From contig NZ_SAYT01000001.1 of NCBI RefSeq assembly GCF_004296575.1, forward strand, positions 962,856-1,026,855: DNA of 64,000 nt, written 5' to 3'. Below the pieces are notes generated by a model. The model was not told where the DNA came from, searched no databases, and saw only the letters and a program-made list of their open reading frames with translations. Position 1 is the stretch's first letter; each line of letters begins with the position of its first letter. This stretch comes from Dyella amyloliquefaciens. Its GTDB lineage: Bacteria; Pseudomonadota; Gammaproteobacteria; Xanthomonadales; Rhodanobacteraceae. The position numbers and the translations under genes are program-made. Shown piece after piece: positions 27,345 through 35,872 of this stretch.

Positions 27345-28706
27345 TCAGCCGGCAACGGCCCGCTCGATGCCTTCGATGGCGGTGTCCACCAGCTGATCGA
27401 TCTCCTGCGTGGTCACGACATAGGGCGGCATGAAATAGATGACATCACCCAGGGGGCGCAGCAGCGCGCCCTGGGTGAGTCCGTGCAGGTAGACGCGAAG
27501 GCCACGCCGCTCAGCCGAGGGAAAAGGCGTCCGCTGGCGCTTGTCCGCCACCAGTTCCACGGCGGCGATCATGCCGGTCTGGCGCACGGCGGACACATGG
27601 GGATGATCGCGTAGCGGCGCCAGGCGCTGCGCCAGGTGCGCCGCCAGTTCGCGATTGCGCTCCAGCACGGGTTCATCGCGGAAGATCGCCAGCGTTTCCA
27701 GCGCCACGCGGCAGGCGAGGGGATTGCCGGTATAGCTGTGCGAGTGCAGGAATGCCTTGCCGGCGCTGTACTCGGCGTAGAACGCCTCATACACGTGGGT
27801 GGTGGTGAGCACCGCCGAAAGTGGCAGGAAGCCACCGGTGAGTCCCTTGGACAGGCACATGAAATCCGGCGATACGCGGGCCTGCTCGCACGCAAACAGT
27901 GTGCCGGTGCGGCCGAAACCCACGGCGATTTCATCGGCGATGAAGTGCACGGTGAACTCGTCGCACAGCGCGCGCAGCCCGGCCAGATAGTCGGGGTGGT
28001 ACATGCGCATGCCGCCGGCGCATTGCACCAGCGGCTCGACGATCACGGCGCACACTTCGTGCGCGTGCTGCTCAAGCAGTACACGCAATTCGCCAAGACG
28101 CCGCTGCGCCACCGAAGCAGGGCTTTCGCCAGGTTGTGCCTCATAGGCGTCGGGAGAGGGCGCGAGGATCGGGGTGAGCAGCAGCGGTGCATAAGTCTTG
28201 CGATACAGCGCCACGTCGCTGACCGACAGCGCGCCCAGCGTTTCGCCGTGGTAGCTGCCGGTGAGCGCGATGAAGCGTGTCTTTTCACCGTGACCCTGGT
28301 TGAGCCAGTAGTGGAAGCTCATCTTGAGCGCCACTTCGATCGCGGCCGAACCATTGTCGGCGTAGAACACGCGATCCAGCCCGGGCGGCGTCACGCGCAC
28401 CAGCTCTTCGGCCAGGGCCACGGCAGGCTCATGGGTAAAGCCCGCGAAGATCACGTGTTCCAGCGTGCGGGCCTGGTCGGCCAGCGCCGCGGCGATGCGC
28501 GGATTGGCATGGCCGAACAGGTTGGTCCACCAGGAGCTGATGCCGTCGAGATAGCGCCTGCCGTCGGTGCCGACCAGCCACGCCCCCTCGCCGCGCGCGA
28601 TCGGGATCATCGGCACGGTCTGGTGATCGTGCATCTGCGTGCAGGGGTGCCACAGGTGGCTCAGGTCTCGACGCACCAGCGCGTCGGCAGCGGGGAAGGT
28701 GTTCAT
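27345..28706 (-). CDS. bioA: DAPA aminotransferase (biotin synthesis)
   Basis: PLP-dependent adenosylmethionine-8-amino-7-oxononanoate aminotransferase; makes 7,8-diaminopelargonate in biotin synthesis. 453 residues. The substrate segment HLWHPCTQMHDH (about 18-29) and SSWWTNLFGHANPRI are typical of BioA. PLP-site elements are FYADNGSAAIEVALKM (about 115-130), ADEIAVGFGRTG (about 246-257) and the lysine in CLSKGLTGGFLPLS (about 279). The ATG at 28706 fits the family start, though its ribosome site is weak. No other bio genes are adjacent. Confidence 0.95.
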   Translation of the reverse strand: MNTFPAADALVRRDLSHLWHPCTQMHDHQTVPMIPIARGEGAWLVGTDGRRYLDGISSWWTNLFGHANPRIAAALADQARTLEHVIFAGFTHEPAVALAEELVRVTPPGLDRVFYADNGSAAIEVALKMSFHYWLNQGHGEKTRFIALTGSYHGETLGALSVSDVALYRKTYAPLLLTPILAPSPDAYEAQPGESPASVAQRRLGELRVLLEQHAHEVCAVIVEPLVQCAGGMRMYHPDYLAGLRALCDEFTVHFIADEIAVGFGRTGTLFACEQARVSPDFMCLSKGLTGGFLPLSAVLTTTHVYEAFYAEYSAGKAFLHSHSYTGNPLACRVALETLAIFRDEPVLERNRELAAHLAQRLAPLRDHPHVSAVRQTGMIAAVELVADKRQRTPFPSAERRGLRVYLHGLTQGALLRPLGDVIYFMPPYVVTTQEIDQLVDTAIEGIERAVAG

Positions 28707-28767
28707 CCGGCTATGATCGGGGTTTCGAGCATGCCCGCTCAAGTCTTCCAAATCCCTGGGAATTGGT

Positions 28768-29556
28768 TTGAAGCACTGGCGTATCGCATTGGCAGGCCTC
28801 CTGGGCCTGCTGTTCATCGGCTTCGCCCTCGTCTGGTTCATGCCCGCGTGCTGGGTGGTGCCACTGATCGCGGGTCGCCTAAACGGTGTGCAGCTGGAGG
28901 AGGTCAGCGGCCTGCTTTGGCGAGGGCACGCCGGCCGCGTCCTGTCAGCCAAGGGCGAAGACCTGGGACAACTCGATTGGCAGCTCTCGCGTAGCGCCTT
29001 GCTGGGTAGTCCGCAGTGGCTCGTCGATCTGCGAGGGCCGCGGGTGCAATTCCACGGGCGCATGCAGGGTCGCAGTGCCACCGAAGCGCTGTGGACGGAC
29101 GTCCATATGAAAGCAGACCTCGAGCTGCTCGGGACGCGCCTCACGCTTCCTGCCGGGAGGCCGCGCGGCACCGTGAAGGTCGTTGCGCCCAGCGTCCAGT
29201 TGCAGGGCGGATGGCCACTGGCGGTGGACGCCCATTTCGAGTGGCAGGATGCCTCGCTGCTCACGCCCCGTTCTGGTGAACTGGCGCTCGGCGCGCTGCA
29301 GCTGGCCATGCACGGGAGTAACGGCGTGATCGAAGGTCATTTGTACGACAGTGGCAAGGGCCCGTTGCACATCGACGGTCGTCTGCAACTGAGCCCGTTG
29401 GCGTGGCGCTTCAATGCCGTGGCGGCACCCAGGCAACCTACGCCCGCGCTGGTGCGCTGGCTCGCGGCTTTCGGGCCGACCAGCGCCGACGGCGTCACGC
29501 ACATCCAATACAGCGGCGGCCTGGTGGCCGCCGTGTCCGGGGGAAATCATGAGTGA
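28768..29556 (+). CDS. Type II secretion protein N (GspN)-like
   Basis: 262 residues. One N-terminal transmembrane helix (about 5-27) is followed by a periplasmic beta-rich domain; VSGLLWRGHAG (about 46-56) matches the GspN-type pattern of v.G..W.G.A. GspN is an accessory part of some type II secretion machines, but no other gsp gene is in the window, so its partner is unknown. The TTG start at 28768 is the only one that leaves the membrane anchor intact. Its end overlaps the next gene by 8 bases. Confidence 0.65.
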   Translation: MKHWRIALAGLLGLLFIGFALVWFMPACWVVPLIAGRLNGVQLEEVSGLLWRGHAGRVLSAKGEDLGQLDWQLSRSALLGSPQWLVDLRGPRVQFHGRMQGRSATEALWTDVHMKADLELLGTRLTLPAGRPRGTVKVVAPSVQLQGGWPLAVDAHFEWQDASLLTPRSGELALGALQLAMHGSNGVIEGHLYDSGKGPLHIDGRLQLSPLAWRFNAVAAPRQPTPALVRWLAAFGPTSADGVTHIQYSGGLVAAVSGGNHE

Positions 29557-30331
29557 ACTGAATCTGGCGCATGCGCTCGATGCGGCCCGGGAAGCCGCGC
29601 AGGCCGCGGCTGAGGTGTTGCGGCACTACTGGCGACGCGGAGTAGACATCGAGCTGAAGAGCGACGACACGCCGGTCACCATCGCCGACCGCGAGGCGGA
29701 AATGGCGATACGCAAGGTGCTGCAGCGGGCCTTGCCGGAGGCGTCCATCTACGGCGAGGAGTTCGGGCGTGACGAAGGCAATCCCGACCTGCTGTGGATG
29801 GTGGATCCGCTCGACGGCACCAAAAGCTTCGTGCGGCGCACGCCGTTCTTTTCCACGCAGATCGCCCTGATGCATCGTGGCGAGCTGGTGCTCGGCGTCT
29901 CCAGTGCGCCGATCTATGGCGAGACCATGTGGGCAGGCGCCGGCGGAGGCTGCTGGTTCGAAGGCGAGCGGGTGCACGTCGCACCGACGGCTGCACTCGC
30001 GCAGGCATCGCTCTCCATCGGCAATGTCAAATCGCTCACCGCCGATGCGCGCTGGGCCGAGCTGGGCGCGTTGATCCGCGATACCAACCGCATCCGCGGC
30101 TACGGCGACTTCTGCCATTACCACCTGCTGGCGCGGGGCAGCCTGGATCTCGTGCTGGAGTCGGACGTGAACATCCTCGATATCGCCGCGCTTGCCGTGA
30201 TCGTGCGCGAGGCCGGCGGCGTGTTCACCGATCTGGATGGTCAGCCGCTGACGCTGGAATCCCGCAGCGTGCTGGCCGGTACGCCGGATATCCATGCATG
30301 GGTGCTGAAGCGCCTTCGTTCGGCGTGCTGA
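29549..30331 (+). CDS. Inositol monophosphatase family phosphatase (HisN-like)
   Basis: Mg-dependent phosphatase of 260 residues. Metal-site motifs are YGEEFG (about 71-76) and MVDPLDGTKSFVRRTPFF (DPLDGTKSF about 89-97), with the C-terminal NILDIAALAVIVREAGG (about 209-225). DPLDGTKSF followed by a downstream ALAVIVREAGG is closer to histidinol-phosphatase HisN than to SuhB, so histidinol-phosphate is a plausible substrate, but family members are promiscuous. The ATG overlaps the gspN-like gene by 8 bases, implying coupling. A paralogue (cysQ) lies 0.9 kb downstream. Confidence 0.82.
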   Translation: MSELNLAHALDAAREAAQAAAEVLRHYWRRGVDIELKSDDTPVTIADREAEMAIRKVLQRALPEASIYGEEFGRDEGNPDLLWMVDPLDGTKSFVRRTPFFSTQIALMHRGELVLGVSSAPIYGETMWAGAGGGCWFEGERVHVAPTAALAQASLSIGNVKSLTADARWAELGALIRDTNRIRGYGDFCHYHLLARGSLDLVLESDVNILDIAALAVIVREAGGVFTDLDGQPLTLESRSVLAGTPDIHAWVLKRLRSAC

Positions 30332-30347
30332 AGAGGAGAGGCCGCGA

Positions 30348-30707
30348 ATGGATGGAAGCTTGCAGATCGTCTACGCCTTGCTCGGCACGTCGCCGCAGCT
30401 GACGGCGGCGATCGTGGGCCTCGTGGTGGCCGGCGTGTTCTGGCGGAAGATGCCGCGCGCGGCCATGCTGCTCCTGCTCGCCAGCGTGCTCGAGATGGCG
30501 GTGCTGGCCGCCTCCGGCTGGTACCACATGGTCTATTTCCCGGCGGCGCTGCAAGCGCATGACCGGACCATGGTGGAGCTGACCCGCAACATGGCCTTTG
30601 TAGGCTTCGCCACGAGCGCGCTGCACGGGCTCGTGTTCGGCCTGCTGGTCTGGGCGGTGGCGACCGGGCGCGGTCGGCCGGTGCCTCCGGCGGTTCCGGG
30701 GCGCTGA
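30348..30707 (+). CDS. Small membrane protein of unknown function
   Basis: 119 residues, not recognised. Three hydrophobic helices are predicted by eye at about 18-33, 37-62 and 83-105, with a Pro-rich C-terminus. A GAGGAG site precedes the ATG. It lies 16 bp after the HisN-like gene and 14 bp before nudE, so it is probably co-transcribed with both. Confidence 0.7.
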   Translation: MDGSLQIVYALLGTSPQLTAAIVGLVVAGVFWRKMPRAAMLLLLASVLEMAVLAASGWYHMVYFPAALQAHDRTMVELTRNMAFVGFATSALHGLVFGLLVWAVATGRGRPVPPAVPGR

Positions 30708-30721
30708 GCTACAATCGACCC

Positions 30722-31279
30722 ATGCACAAGCCACCCATCATCCATGCGACGCGCGACGTGCACGACAGCGGTTTCCTGCGCGTCGAGCAGCTCGACCTCG
30801 AATTCTCCAACGGCGAGCGGCGCACCTACGAACGCCTGAAGGGCAGCGGCCTGGGTGCGGTCATCATCGTGCCGATGCTGGACGACGAAACCGTGCTGCT
30901 CGTGCGCGAGTACGGCGCCGGTGTCGGCCGTTATGAGCTGAGCCTGCCGAAGGGGCGCCTCGACCGTGACGAAACGGTCGAGCAGGGCGCCGATCGCGAG
31001 CTCAAGGAAGAGGTCGGTTACGGTGCGCGCAAACTGAAGATCCTGCACAACCTGTCGTTGTCGCCGTCGTACATGACGCACATGGCACACGTGGTGCTGG
31101 CGCAGGATCTGTATCCCGAACGCCTGGAAGGCGACGAGCCCGAGGAACTGGAAGTGGTTCCGTGGAAGCTCGCCGACCTGCATATCCTGATCGCACGCGA
31201 CGACGTCACCGAAGGTCGCTCGATCGCCGCCCTCTTCATGGCTCGCGAATATCTCGCCGGCCGGTTTTCCCCGACATGA
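30722..31279 (+). CDS. nudE: ADP-compounds hydrolase NudE
   Basis: Nudix hydrolase of 185 residues that cleaves ADP-ribose, NADH and diadenosine polyphosphates. The Nudix box runs from GRLDRDE (about 79-85) through RELKEEVGY (about 92-100), matching Gx5Ex7REUxEExGU exactly. ARDDVTEGRSIAALFMAREYL near the C-terminus is typical of NudE. Four-base ATGA overlap with cysQ. Confidence 0.92.
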   Translation: MHKPPIIHATRDVHDSGFLRVEQLDLEFSNGERRTYERLKGSGLGAVIIVPMLDDETVLLVREYGAGVGRYELSLPKGRLDRDETVEQGADRELKEEVGYGARKLKILHNLSLSPSYMTHMAHVVLAQDLYPERLEGDEPEELEVVPWKLADLHILIARDDVTEGRSIAALFMAREYLAGRFSPT

Positions 31280-32100
31280 GCCAAGCGCCGTTTTCCATGC
31301 TCCTGCAGCAGATCGCTGCCATTGCCCGTGAAGCCGGCGACGCCATCCTCGTCGTGTACGGCGAGGATTTCGAGGTGGAGCGCAAGGCCGACCAATCGCC
31401 CGTCACGGCGGCCGATCTTGCCGCGCAACGCGTGATTACCGCCGGACTGGCCCGGCTCGATGACAACCTGCCGGTGATCTCCGAGGAAGCGCGCGCGGCG
31501 CCGTGGCCGCAGCGTCGCGAATGGCCGCGCTACTGGCTGGTCGATCCGCTCGATGGAACGCGCGAGTTCATCAAGCGCAACGGCGAGTTCACCGTGAACA
31601 TCGCGCTCATCGAACATCATCAGCCCGTGCTCGGCGTGGTGCTGGCGCCGGTGACGGGCGAGCTCTATGCCGCGGCGCGCGGGCAGGGTGCGTGGCTGCA
31701 GTCGCGCGTGGATGCGCCCTGGCAACGCATCCAGACACGCGGATTCACCCAGCCTGCAACCGTCGCCGGCAGCCGTTCGCATGGTGGCGCTGGCACGGCC
31801 CTGCTCGGGCAGCTGATCGGCGAAGGTTACGCGTCGATGCCGCTGGGTTCCTCGCTGAAGTTCTGCCTGGTGGCGCGCGGCGATGCGGACGTCTATCTGC
31901 GTCGCGGCGCCACCAGCGAATGGGACACGGCCGCTGCACAAAGCGTGCTCGAGGAGGCCGGTGGTGCCGTGCTTGATCTCGCCGGCGAGCCGCTGCGCTA
32001 CAACCGCGGCGATTCGCTGATCAATCCGGAATTCATCGCCGTGGGCGATACCGCCATCGACTGGAAGTCCCGCCTGCTCGCCGCCGACCTGGAGGGGTGA
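31276..32100 (+). CDS. cysQ: 3'(2'),5'-bisphosphate nucleotidase CysQ
   Basis: Removes the 3'-phosphate from PAP formed during sulfate assimilation. 274 residues. IMPase-family metal motifs are ISEEA (about 66-70) and WLVDPLDGTREFIKRNGEFTVNIAL (DPLDGTREF about 88-96), and the C-terminal SEWDTAAAQSVLEEAGG (WDTAAA about 216-221). DPLDGTREF is the usual CysQ signature. It is embedded between nudE and mazG by start-stop overlaps on both sides, matching the nudE-cysQ pairing seen in many proteobacteria. Confidence 0.94.
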   Translation: MSQAPFSMLLQQIAAIAREAGDAILVVYGEDFEVERKADQSPVTAADLAAQRVITAGLARLDDNLPVISEEARAAPWPQRREWPRYWLVDPLDGTREFIKRNGEFTVNIALIEHHQPVLGVVLAPVTGELYAAARGQGAWLQSRVDAPWQRIQTRGFTQPATVAGSRSHGGAGTALLGQLIGEGYASMPLGSSLKFCLVARGDADVYLRRGATSEWDTAAAQSVLEEAGGAVLDLAGEPLRYNRGDSLINPEFIAVGDTAIDWKSRLLAADLEG

Positions 32101-32915
32101 TGACCGAGGCCGTTCGCCACAGCCTGGATGACCTGCTCGCCATCATGGCGCGCCTGCGCGATCCCCAGGGCGGTTGTCCGTGGGACCTGCAGCAGGATTT
32201 CTCCACCATCGCGCCTTACACCATCGAGGAAGCCTACGAGGTCGCCGACGCCATCGACCGCAAGGACTGGCACGACCTGCGCGACGAACTGGGCGACTTG
32301 CTGCTGCAGGTGGTGTTCCATGCACAGATGGCGAAGGAGGCGGGCCTGTTCGAGTTCGCCGACGTCGCCGATGCCATCAGCGACAAGATGGTGCGCCGTC
32401 ACCCGCACGTGTTCGGCGATGAGAGCTACGAAGACCTCGACGCGCAGAAGCAGGCGTGGGACGACATCAAGAGCGCCGAGCGGGCGGCCAGAGGCGAGCA
32501 GCATGACGACAGCGCGCTGGCAGGCATCTCGCGCGGACTGCCGGAGTGGAAGCGCTCGCTGAAGTTGCAGGAACGCGCCGCCAAGGTGGGTTTCGACTGG
32601 CCTGACGAACAGCCGGTACTCGACAAGCTGCTGGAAGAGGTCGAGGAGGTCCGTGCCGAGTTCGTGCAGGGACGTGACAAGGAACGACTGCAGGACGAGA
32701 TCGGCGACGTGCTGTTCGTGGTGGCGAATCTCGCGCGGCATGCCGGCGTGGATTTTTCGCAGGCCTTGCGTCACGCCAATACGAAGTTCGAGCGTCGCTT
32801 CCGCCACATGGAGCAGCTGGCGCGCGAGGAAGGCCGGCCCTTGCCGGAGCGTGGCCTGACGGAGCAGGAAGCGCTGTGGCAGAAGGCCAAGCGCGCGGAC
32901 AAGCCGGCTGCCTGA
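32100..32915 (+). CDS. mazG: Nucleoside triphosphate pyrophosphohydrolase MazG
   Basis: Hydrolyses non-canonical and canonical NTPs to NMP and PPi; a house-cleaning enzyme and, in E. coli, a modulator of ppGpp. 271 residues with two MazG repeats. The first has MARLRDPQGGCPWD (about 15-28), EEAYEVADAI and DELGDLLLQVVFHAQ. The second has KLLEEVEEVRAEF (about 176-188) and DEIGDVLFVVANLARH. ATG at 32100 overlaps the cysQ stop by one base; the in-frame GTG before it is too close to the GGAGG site. Confidence 0.95.
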   Translation: MTEAVRHSLDDLLAIMARLRDPQGGCPWDLQQDFSTIAPYTIEEAYEVADAIDRKDWHDLRDELGDLLLQVVFHAQMAKEAGLFEFADVADAISDKMVRRHPHVFGDESYEDLDAQKQAWDDIKSAERAARGEQHDDSALAGISRGLPEWKRSLKLQERAAKVGFDWPDEQPVLDKLLEEVEEVRAEFVQGRDKERLQDEIGDVLFVVANLARHAGVDFSQALRHANTKFERRFRHMEQLAREEGRPLPERGLTEQEALWQKAKRADKPAA

Positions 32916-32951
32916 AAAAAGGAGGCACGGGTTCTGGGGTCCCCGTGCCTC
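32915..32951. terminator. Bidirectional terminator between mazG and the next minus-strand gene
   Basis: A 10-bp stem (32922-32931 with 32942-32951) lies between convergent genes. Six A at 32915-32920 form a U-tract for minus-strand transcripts. Confidence 0.75.
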
Positions 32952-32996
32952 AGCCGTGAGGCACCGCCAAGGCGGCGGTGCCGGTCGTTCTTGTAG

Positions 32997-33533
32997 TTAT
33001 GGTTGTGCGGTCGGTGCCGGCTTCATGGCGCCGCGGCGTTGTTCCCAATCGCTGCGCATCTTTTCGAGATCGGCACGCTGCCTGGCCTCGTTGGTCAGGT
33101 TCTCATCGAGGCTCTTGCGCAGCGTGGCAATGGCCTGATCCACGTTGGCGGGCGCCGACTGGGCACGAGCGAGGTGGTGGTAGACGTAGGTGCGCACGCG
33201 CGGATCCTGCGTCTTGGTCAACACATCGTTGTACAACGTCTGCAGCTCCTTGCTGCGGCCACTCTCGCGATACAGGCGCTCGAGCGCCTGCAGGTCCTCG
33301 ATCACCGGTGAACCCGGGCCATCAAGGCCAGGGCGCCCGAAGCCCGGACGACCGAAGCCGGGACCACCCGTGAAGTCCGGCATGTCGCCGCGGCCCATCT
33401 GCGGACCCTTGGCAGCCGGCATGGCCTTGGCGGCGGGCGCACTCTTGGGTGCGACGTCCTGGGCGATGGCGTAGCTGCCGCCGGCGATCACCAGCAGGAC
33501 AAGGGCGGAGGTGAGCAGGGTCTTGCGTTGCAT
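32997..33533 (-). CDS. Secreted protein with helical repeat C-terminus, unknown function
   Basis: 178 residues, not recognised. A signal peptide (about 1-24) is followed by an Ala/Lys/Pro linker, a short GFGRPGFGRPG repeat (about 60-70) and a helical C-terminal half (ALERLYRESGRSKELQTLYNDVL, core ERLYRESGRSKELQ) that resembles a tetratricopeptide-like pair. The ATG at 33533 is chosen at the signal peptide; the longer frame upstream is shadow. Confidence 0.7.
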   Translation of the reverse strand: MQRKTLLTSALVLLVIAGGSYAIAQDVAPKSAPAAKAMPAAKGPQMGRGDMPDFTGGPGFGRPGFGRPGLDGPGSPVIEDLQALERLYRESGRSKELQTLYNDVLTKTQDPRVRTYVYHHLARAQSAPANVDQAIATLRKSLDENLTNEARQRADLEKMRSDWEQRRGAMKPAPTAQP

Positions 33534-33658
33534 GTCGATCCATCTCCACGATGTTGGTTGTGTCTCAAACGTGTCGTTACGGCCTGGGTTGACCCGGGCT
33601 CTAAACCTTTTGGCCGCCCGCGACATCCCAAGCCTGTCCGATCAATCAGGAGTTACCC

Positions 33659-34435
33659 ATGCGCCGCCTTCTTCTTGCCGCACTGCTGTTCGCCCCCTTG
33701 GCTTCGCACGCTGACGAGTGCAAGTACGAGGCGCCGCGCAACCTCACGCTCGACCTGGCCGGTGTCCGCGAGGTGCAGGTGGACCTGCACAGTCACGACC
33801 TGCATCTCAGCGGCAACAACGGGGGCACCGGGGGCACCGTCACGGGTCGTGCCTGCGCATCCGATCCCAAGCTGCTGGATGCCCTCACCGTGACCCAGCG
33901 GCGCGAAGGCGACCGCCTGATCATCGAGGCCGGCAGTCGCAGCGTGATGACGATCAGCCTGTTCAAGAGCAGCTACACCAGCCTCAACCTCAACCTGCAG
34001 ATGCCGGCGCAGATCCCGGTGGTGCTGAATGTCGGTTCCGGCGACGCCTGGGTGACCGGTCTGCAGAAGCTCTCCACGCAGGTGGGATCGGGCGACGTGC
34101 ATATCAGCAAGATTTCCGGCCCCTTCAGCGCCAGCGTGGGCTCGGGCGATGTGGAGATCAATGACGTGGGCAGCCTCGACATCGGTTCTATCGGTTCGGG
34201 CGACGTCAAGGTCGACGGCGTGCGCGGCGAATCGCGCGTGGGCAGCATCGGTTCCGGCGACGTCACCATTCGCAACGTGGGTGGCAGCGTGCGCATCGAC
34301 ACGGTGGGCTCGGGCGACGTGCGCGTGCACGACGTGCGTGGCGACCTGACGGTGGGTGCAAAGGGCAGTGGCGACGTGAGCCACTCCGGCGTGCAGGGCA
34401 AGGTCAGCGTGCCGCGCGACCGCGGCGACGACTGA
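33659..34435 (+). CDS. Secreted GSGD-repeat protein (DUF4097-like beta-solenoid)
   Basis: 258 residues. Signal peptide about 1-18 (ASHADE), then a beta-rich N-domain with three Cys in all, then seven successive repeats of about 17-19 residues that each begin [VIK]GSGD (about 125-245), for example VGSGDVHISKISG and IGSGDVTIRNVGG. This pattern is typical of DUF4097/adhesin-like right-handed beta-helix proteins. The molecular role is unknown; the protein should be exported to the periplasm or beyond. Transcribed away from the preceding secreted-protein gene; the 265-bp element at 34446 follows within 11 bases of its stop. Confidence 0.75.
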   Translation: MRRLLLAALLFAPLASHADECKYEAPRNLTLDLAGVREVQVDLHSHDLHLSGNNGGTGGTVTGRACASDPKLLDALTVTQRREGDRLIIEAGSRSVMTISLFKSSYTSLNLNLQMPAQIPVVLNVGSGDAWVTGLQKLSTQVGSGDVHISKISGPFSASVGSGDVEINDVGSLDIGSIGSGDVKVDGVRGESRVGSIGSGDVTIRNVGGSVRIDTVGSGDVRVHDVRGDLTVGAKGSGDVSHSGVQGKVSVPRDRGDD

Positions 34436-34445
34436 CCGCTACCTA

Positions 34446-34710
34446 GGGCCTGTCAACACTATTCGCGTAGTTCGCGTGGTTCGTCCGTGGCCGTGCAGTG
34501 GTAGTGCGTGGCGCTGACCTGGCTGGCTGCCAGGTCAAGCCGCGCGGTGCCGCTGGGCGGCCACGGACGAACCACCCTTCGGGCAGGGTCTGTTTGCCCA
34601 CCATGACGCGTCATCGCTCAGTCGTGTTCGGACGTACACTCCCTCGCTCTTCCTCGCCTGCCGGGCAAACAGCTCCCGGCGGGAGCCACGCGAATAGTGT
34701 CAACAGGCCC
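34446..34710 (+). repeat. 265-bp structured dispersed element, copy A
   Basis: Outer inverted arms of 23 bases (34446-34468 with 34688-34710, 21 of 23 pairing) enclose a 17-bp perfect stem (34477-34493 with 34558-34574) with an inner hairpin (34515-34522 with 34530-34537), and a 10-bp stem (34590-34599 with 34663-34672) with a small inner hairpin. The core around CTGTTTGCCC is shared with copy B at 60427-60692, but the outer and second stems differ in sequence while staying paired. It fills the gap between two convergent genes and contains no credible gene. Confidence 0.85.
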
Positions 34711-34717
34711 TGGTTCC

Positions 34718-35872
34718 TCAGCCCAGCCAGCGCCACGCGAGATACACGAGTGGCGCACATACCAGCAGGAACGGCACCGAAACCTGGTGAAGCAGCCGAC
34801 CACCGCCGGGCTGCTTCGCCAGGCGCAAGGCGATGAGGTTGGCCAGCGAGCCGATGGCCAGCCCGAAGCCACCTACGTTCACCGCCACCGCCAGGGCCAT
34901 CGTGTCGGGCGCGTGGCGCAGGAACAGCACGGTGGCGGGCACATTGCTGATCATCTGCGAGGCCACGATGCCGCTGACGTACAGCGTGAGCGGCTGATCC
35001 AGATCCAGGCTGTCGAGTGCGTGTTGCACGAATGGCAGTTCGGAAGCGTGCCCAAGCCCCAGGAAAATGGCGGCGAAGGTGGCCAGCAGCAGCCAGTCGA
35101 CGCGCGCCAGCGTGCCGCGCTCCAGCAGCGCGAACGGCACCAGCAGGAGCAGTGCACCGAGCACGGCGTGGTTGTGCTCCATCATCAGCACCATGCTTGC
35201 CAGTGCGGTTACGGACAACGCGGCTTGCGCTACCGAGATGGGGTGACCGTCGATATCCTCCGCGTGCAGCATCACGCGATCGCGTGGCAACCACCACCAG
35301 GTCAGCAGCACCAGCAGGGCGAACATGACGCCGAACGCCGGCAGCATCGCCAACACGAACTGCAGGAAAGGCAAGTGCGTGTACTGCCACACCAACAGGT
35401 TTTGCGGATTGCCGATCGGGCTGAGCGTGGAGCCCGCGTTCACGGCCAGTGCTTCGAGTACCACCATCCGCATCACCGGCATGTTGGAGATGCGGCCGAT
35501 CGCCACCGTCAGCGGCACGATCAGGAACAGGCTCACGTCGTTGGTGAGCACCATGGCGAGCACGGCCGTCGTGCTTACCAGCAGCAGGCCCAGCATGCGC
35601 AACGAATGCGCGCGCGCCACCATCGCGGCCGCCACATGCTGAACCAGCCCGCTGTCGCGGATGCCCTGGATGCAGATGAGCAGGCCCAGCAAGCCTGCGA
35701 GCGTCGGCAGCTGCAGCCAGCGCTGCTGATCGGAAAGCGGCCGTGGATCGACCACAGTCAGGACGATCGTCAGCAACAGGAATCCGAGGAGCAGCCAATC
35801 CTGTCTGATGCGCTTGAGCACCCGCGTAAGCGGGCCTTCTACGTGACTGGCATCGTCGTTTGCAATGCCCAC
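34718..35872 (-). CDS. SLC13/ArsB-type (ion transporter superfamily) permease
   Basis: Inner-membrane transporter of 384 residues with about ten hydrophobic helices. Superfamily motifs are LTNDVSLFLIVPLTVAIG (TNDVSLF about 109-115), GSTLSPIGNPQNLLVW (GNPQN about 151-155) and, in the second half, SQMISNVPATVLF (SNVPA about 317-321). These mark the ArsB/NhaD/SLC13 fold, which moves anions such as dicarboxylates or arsenite, or Na+/H+. The substrate cannot be told from sequence. The GTG start abuts the stop of the upstream ABC permease (TGAGTG), so it is the third gene of a ybbA-ybbP unit. Copy A of the structured repeat follows its stop. Confidence 0.8.
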   Translation of the reverse strand: MGIANDDASHVEGPLTRVLKRIRQDWLLLGFLLLTIVLTVVDPRPLSDQQRWLQLPTLAGLLGLLICIQGIRDSGLVQHVAAAMVARAHSLRMLGLLLVSTTAVLAMVLTNDVSLFLIVPLTVAIGRISNMPVMRMVVLEALAVNAGSTLSPIGNPQNLLVWQYTHLPFLQFVLAMLPAFGVMFALLVLLTWWWLPRDRVMLHAEDIDGHPISVAQAALSVTALASMVLMMEHNHAVLGALLLLVPFALLERGTLARVDWLLLATFAAIFLGLGHASELPFVQHALDSLDLDQPLTLYVSGIVASQMISNVPATVLFLRHAPDTMALAVAVNVGGFGLAIGSLANLIALRLAKQPGGGRLLHQVSVPFLLVCAPLVYLAWRWLG

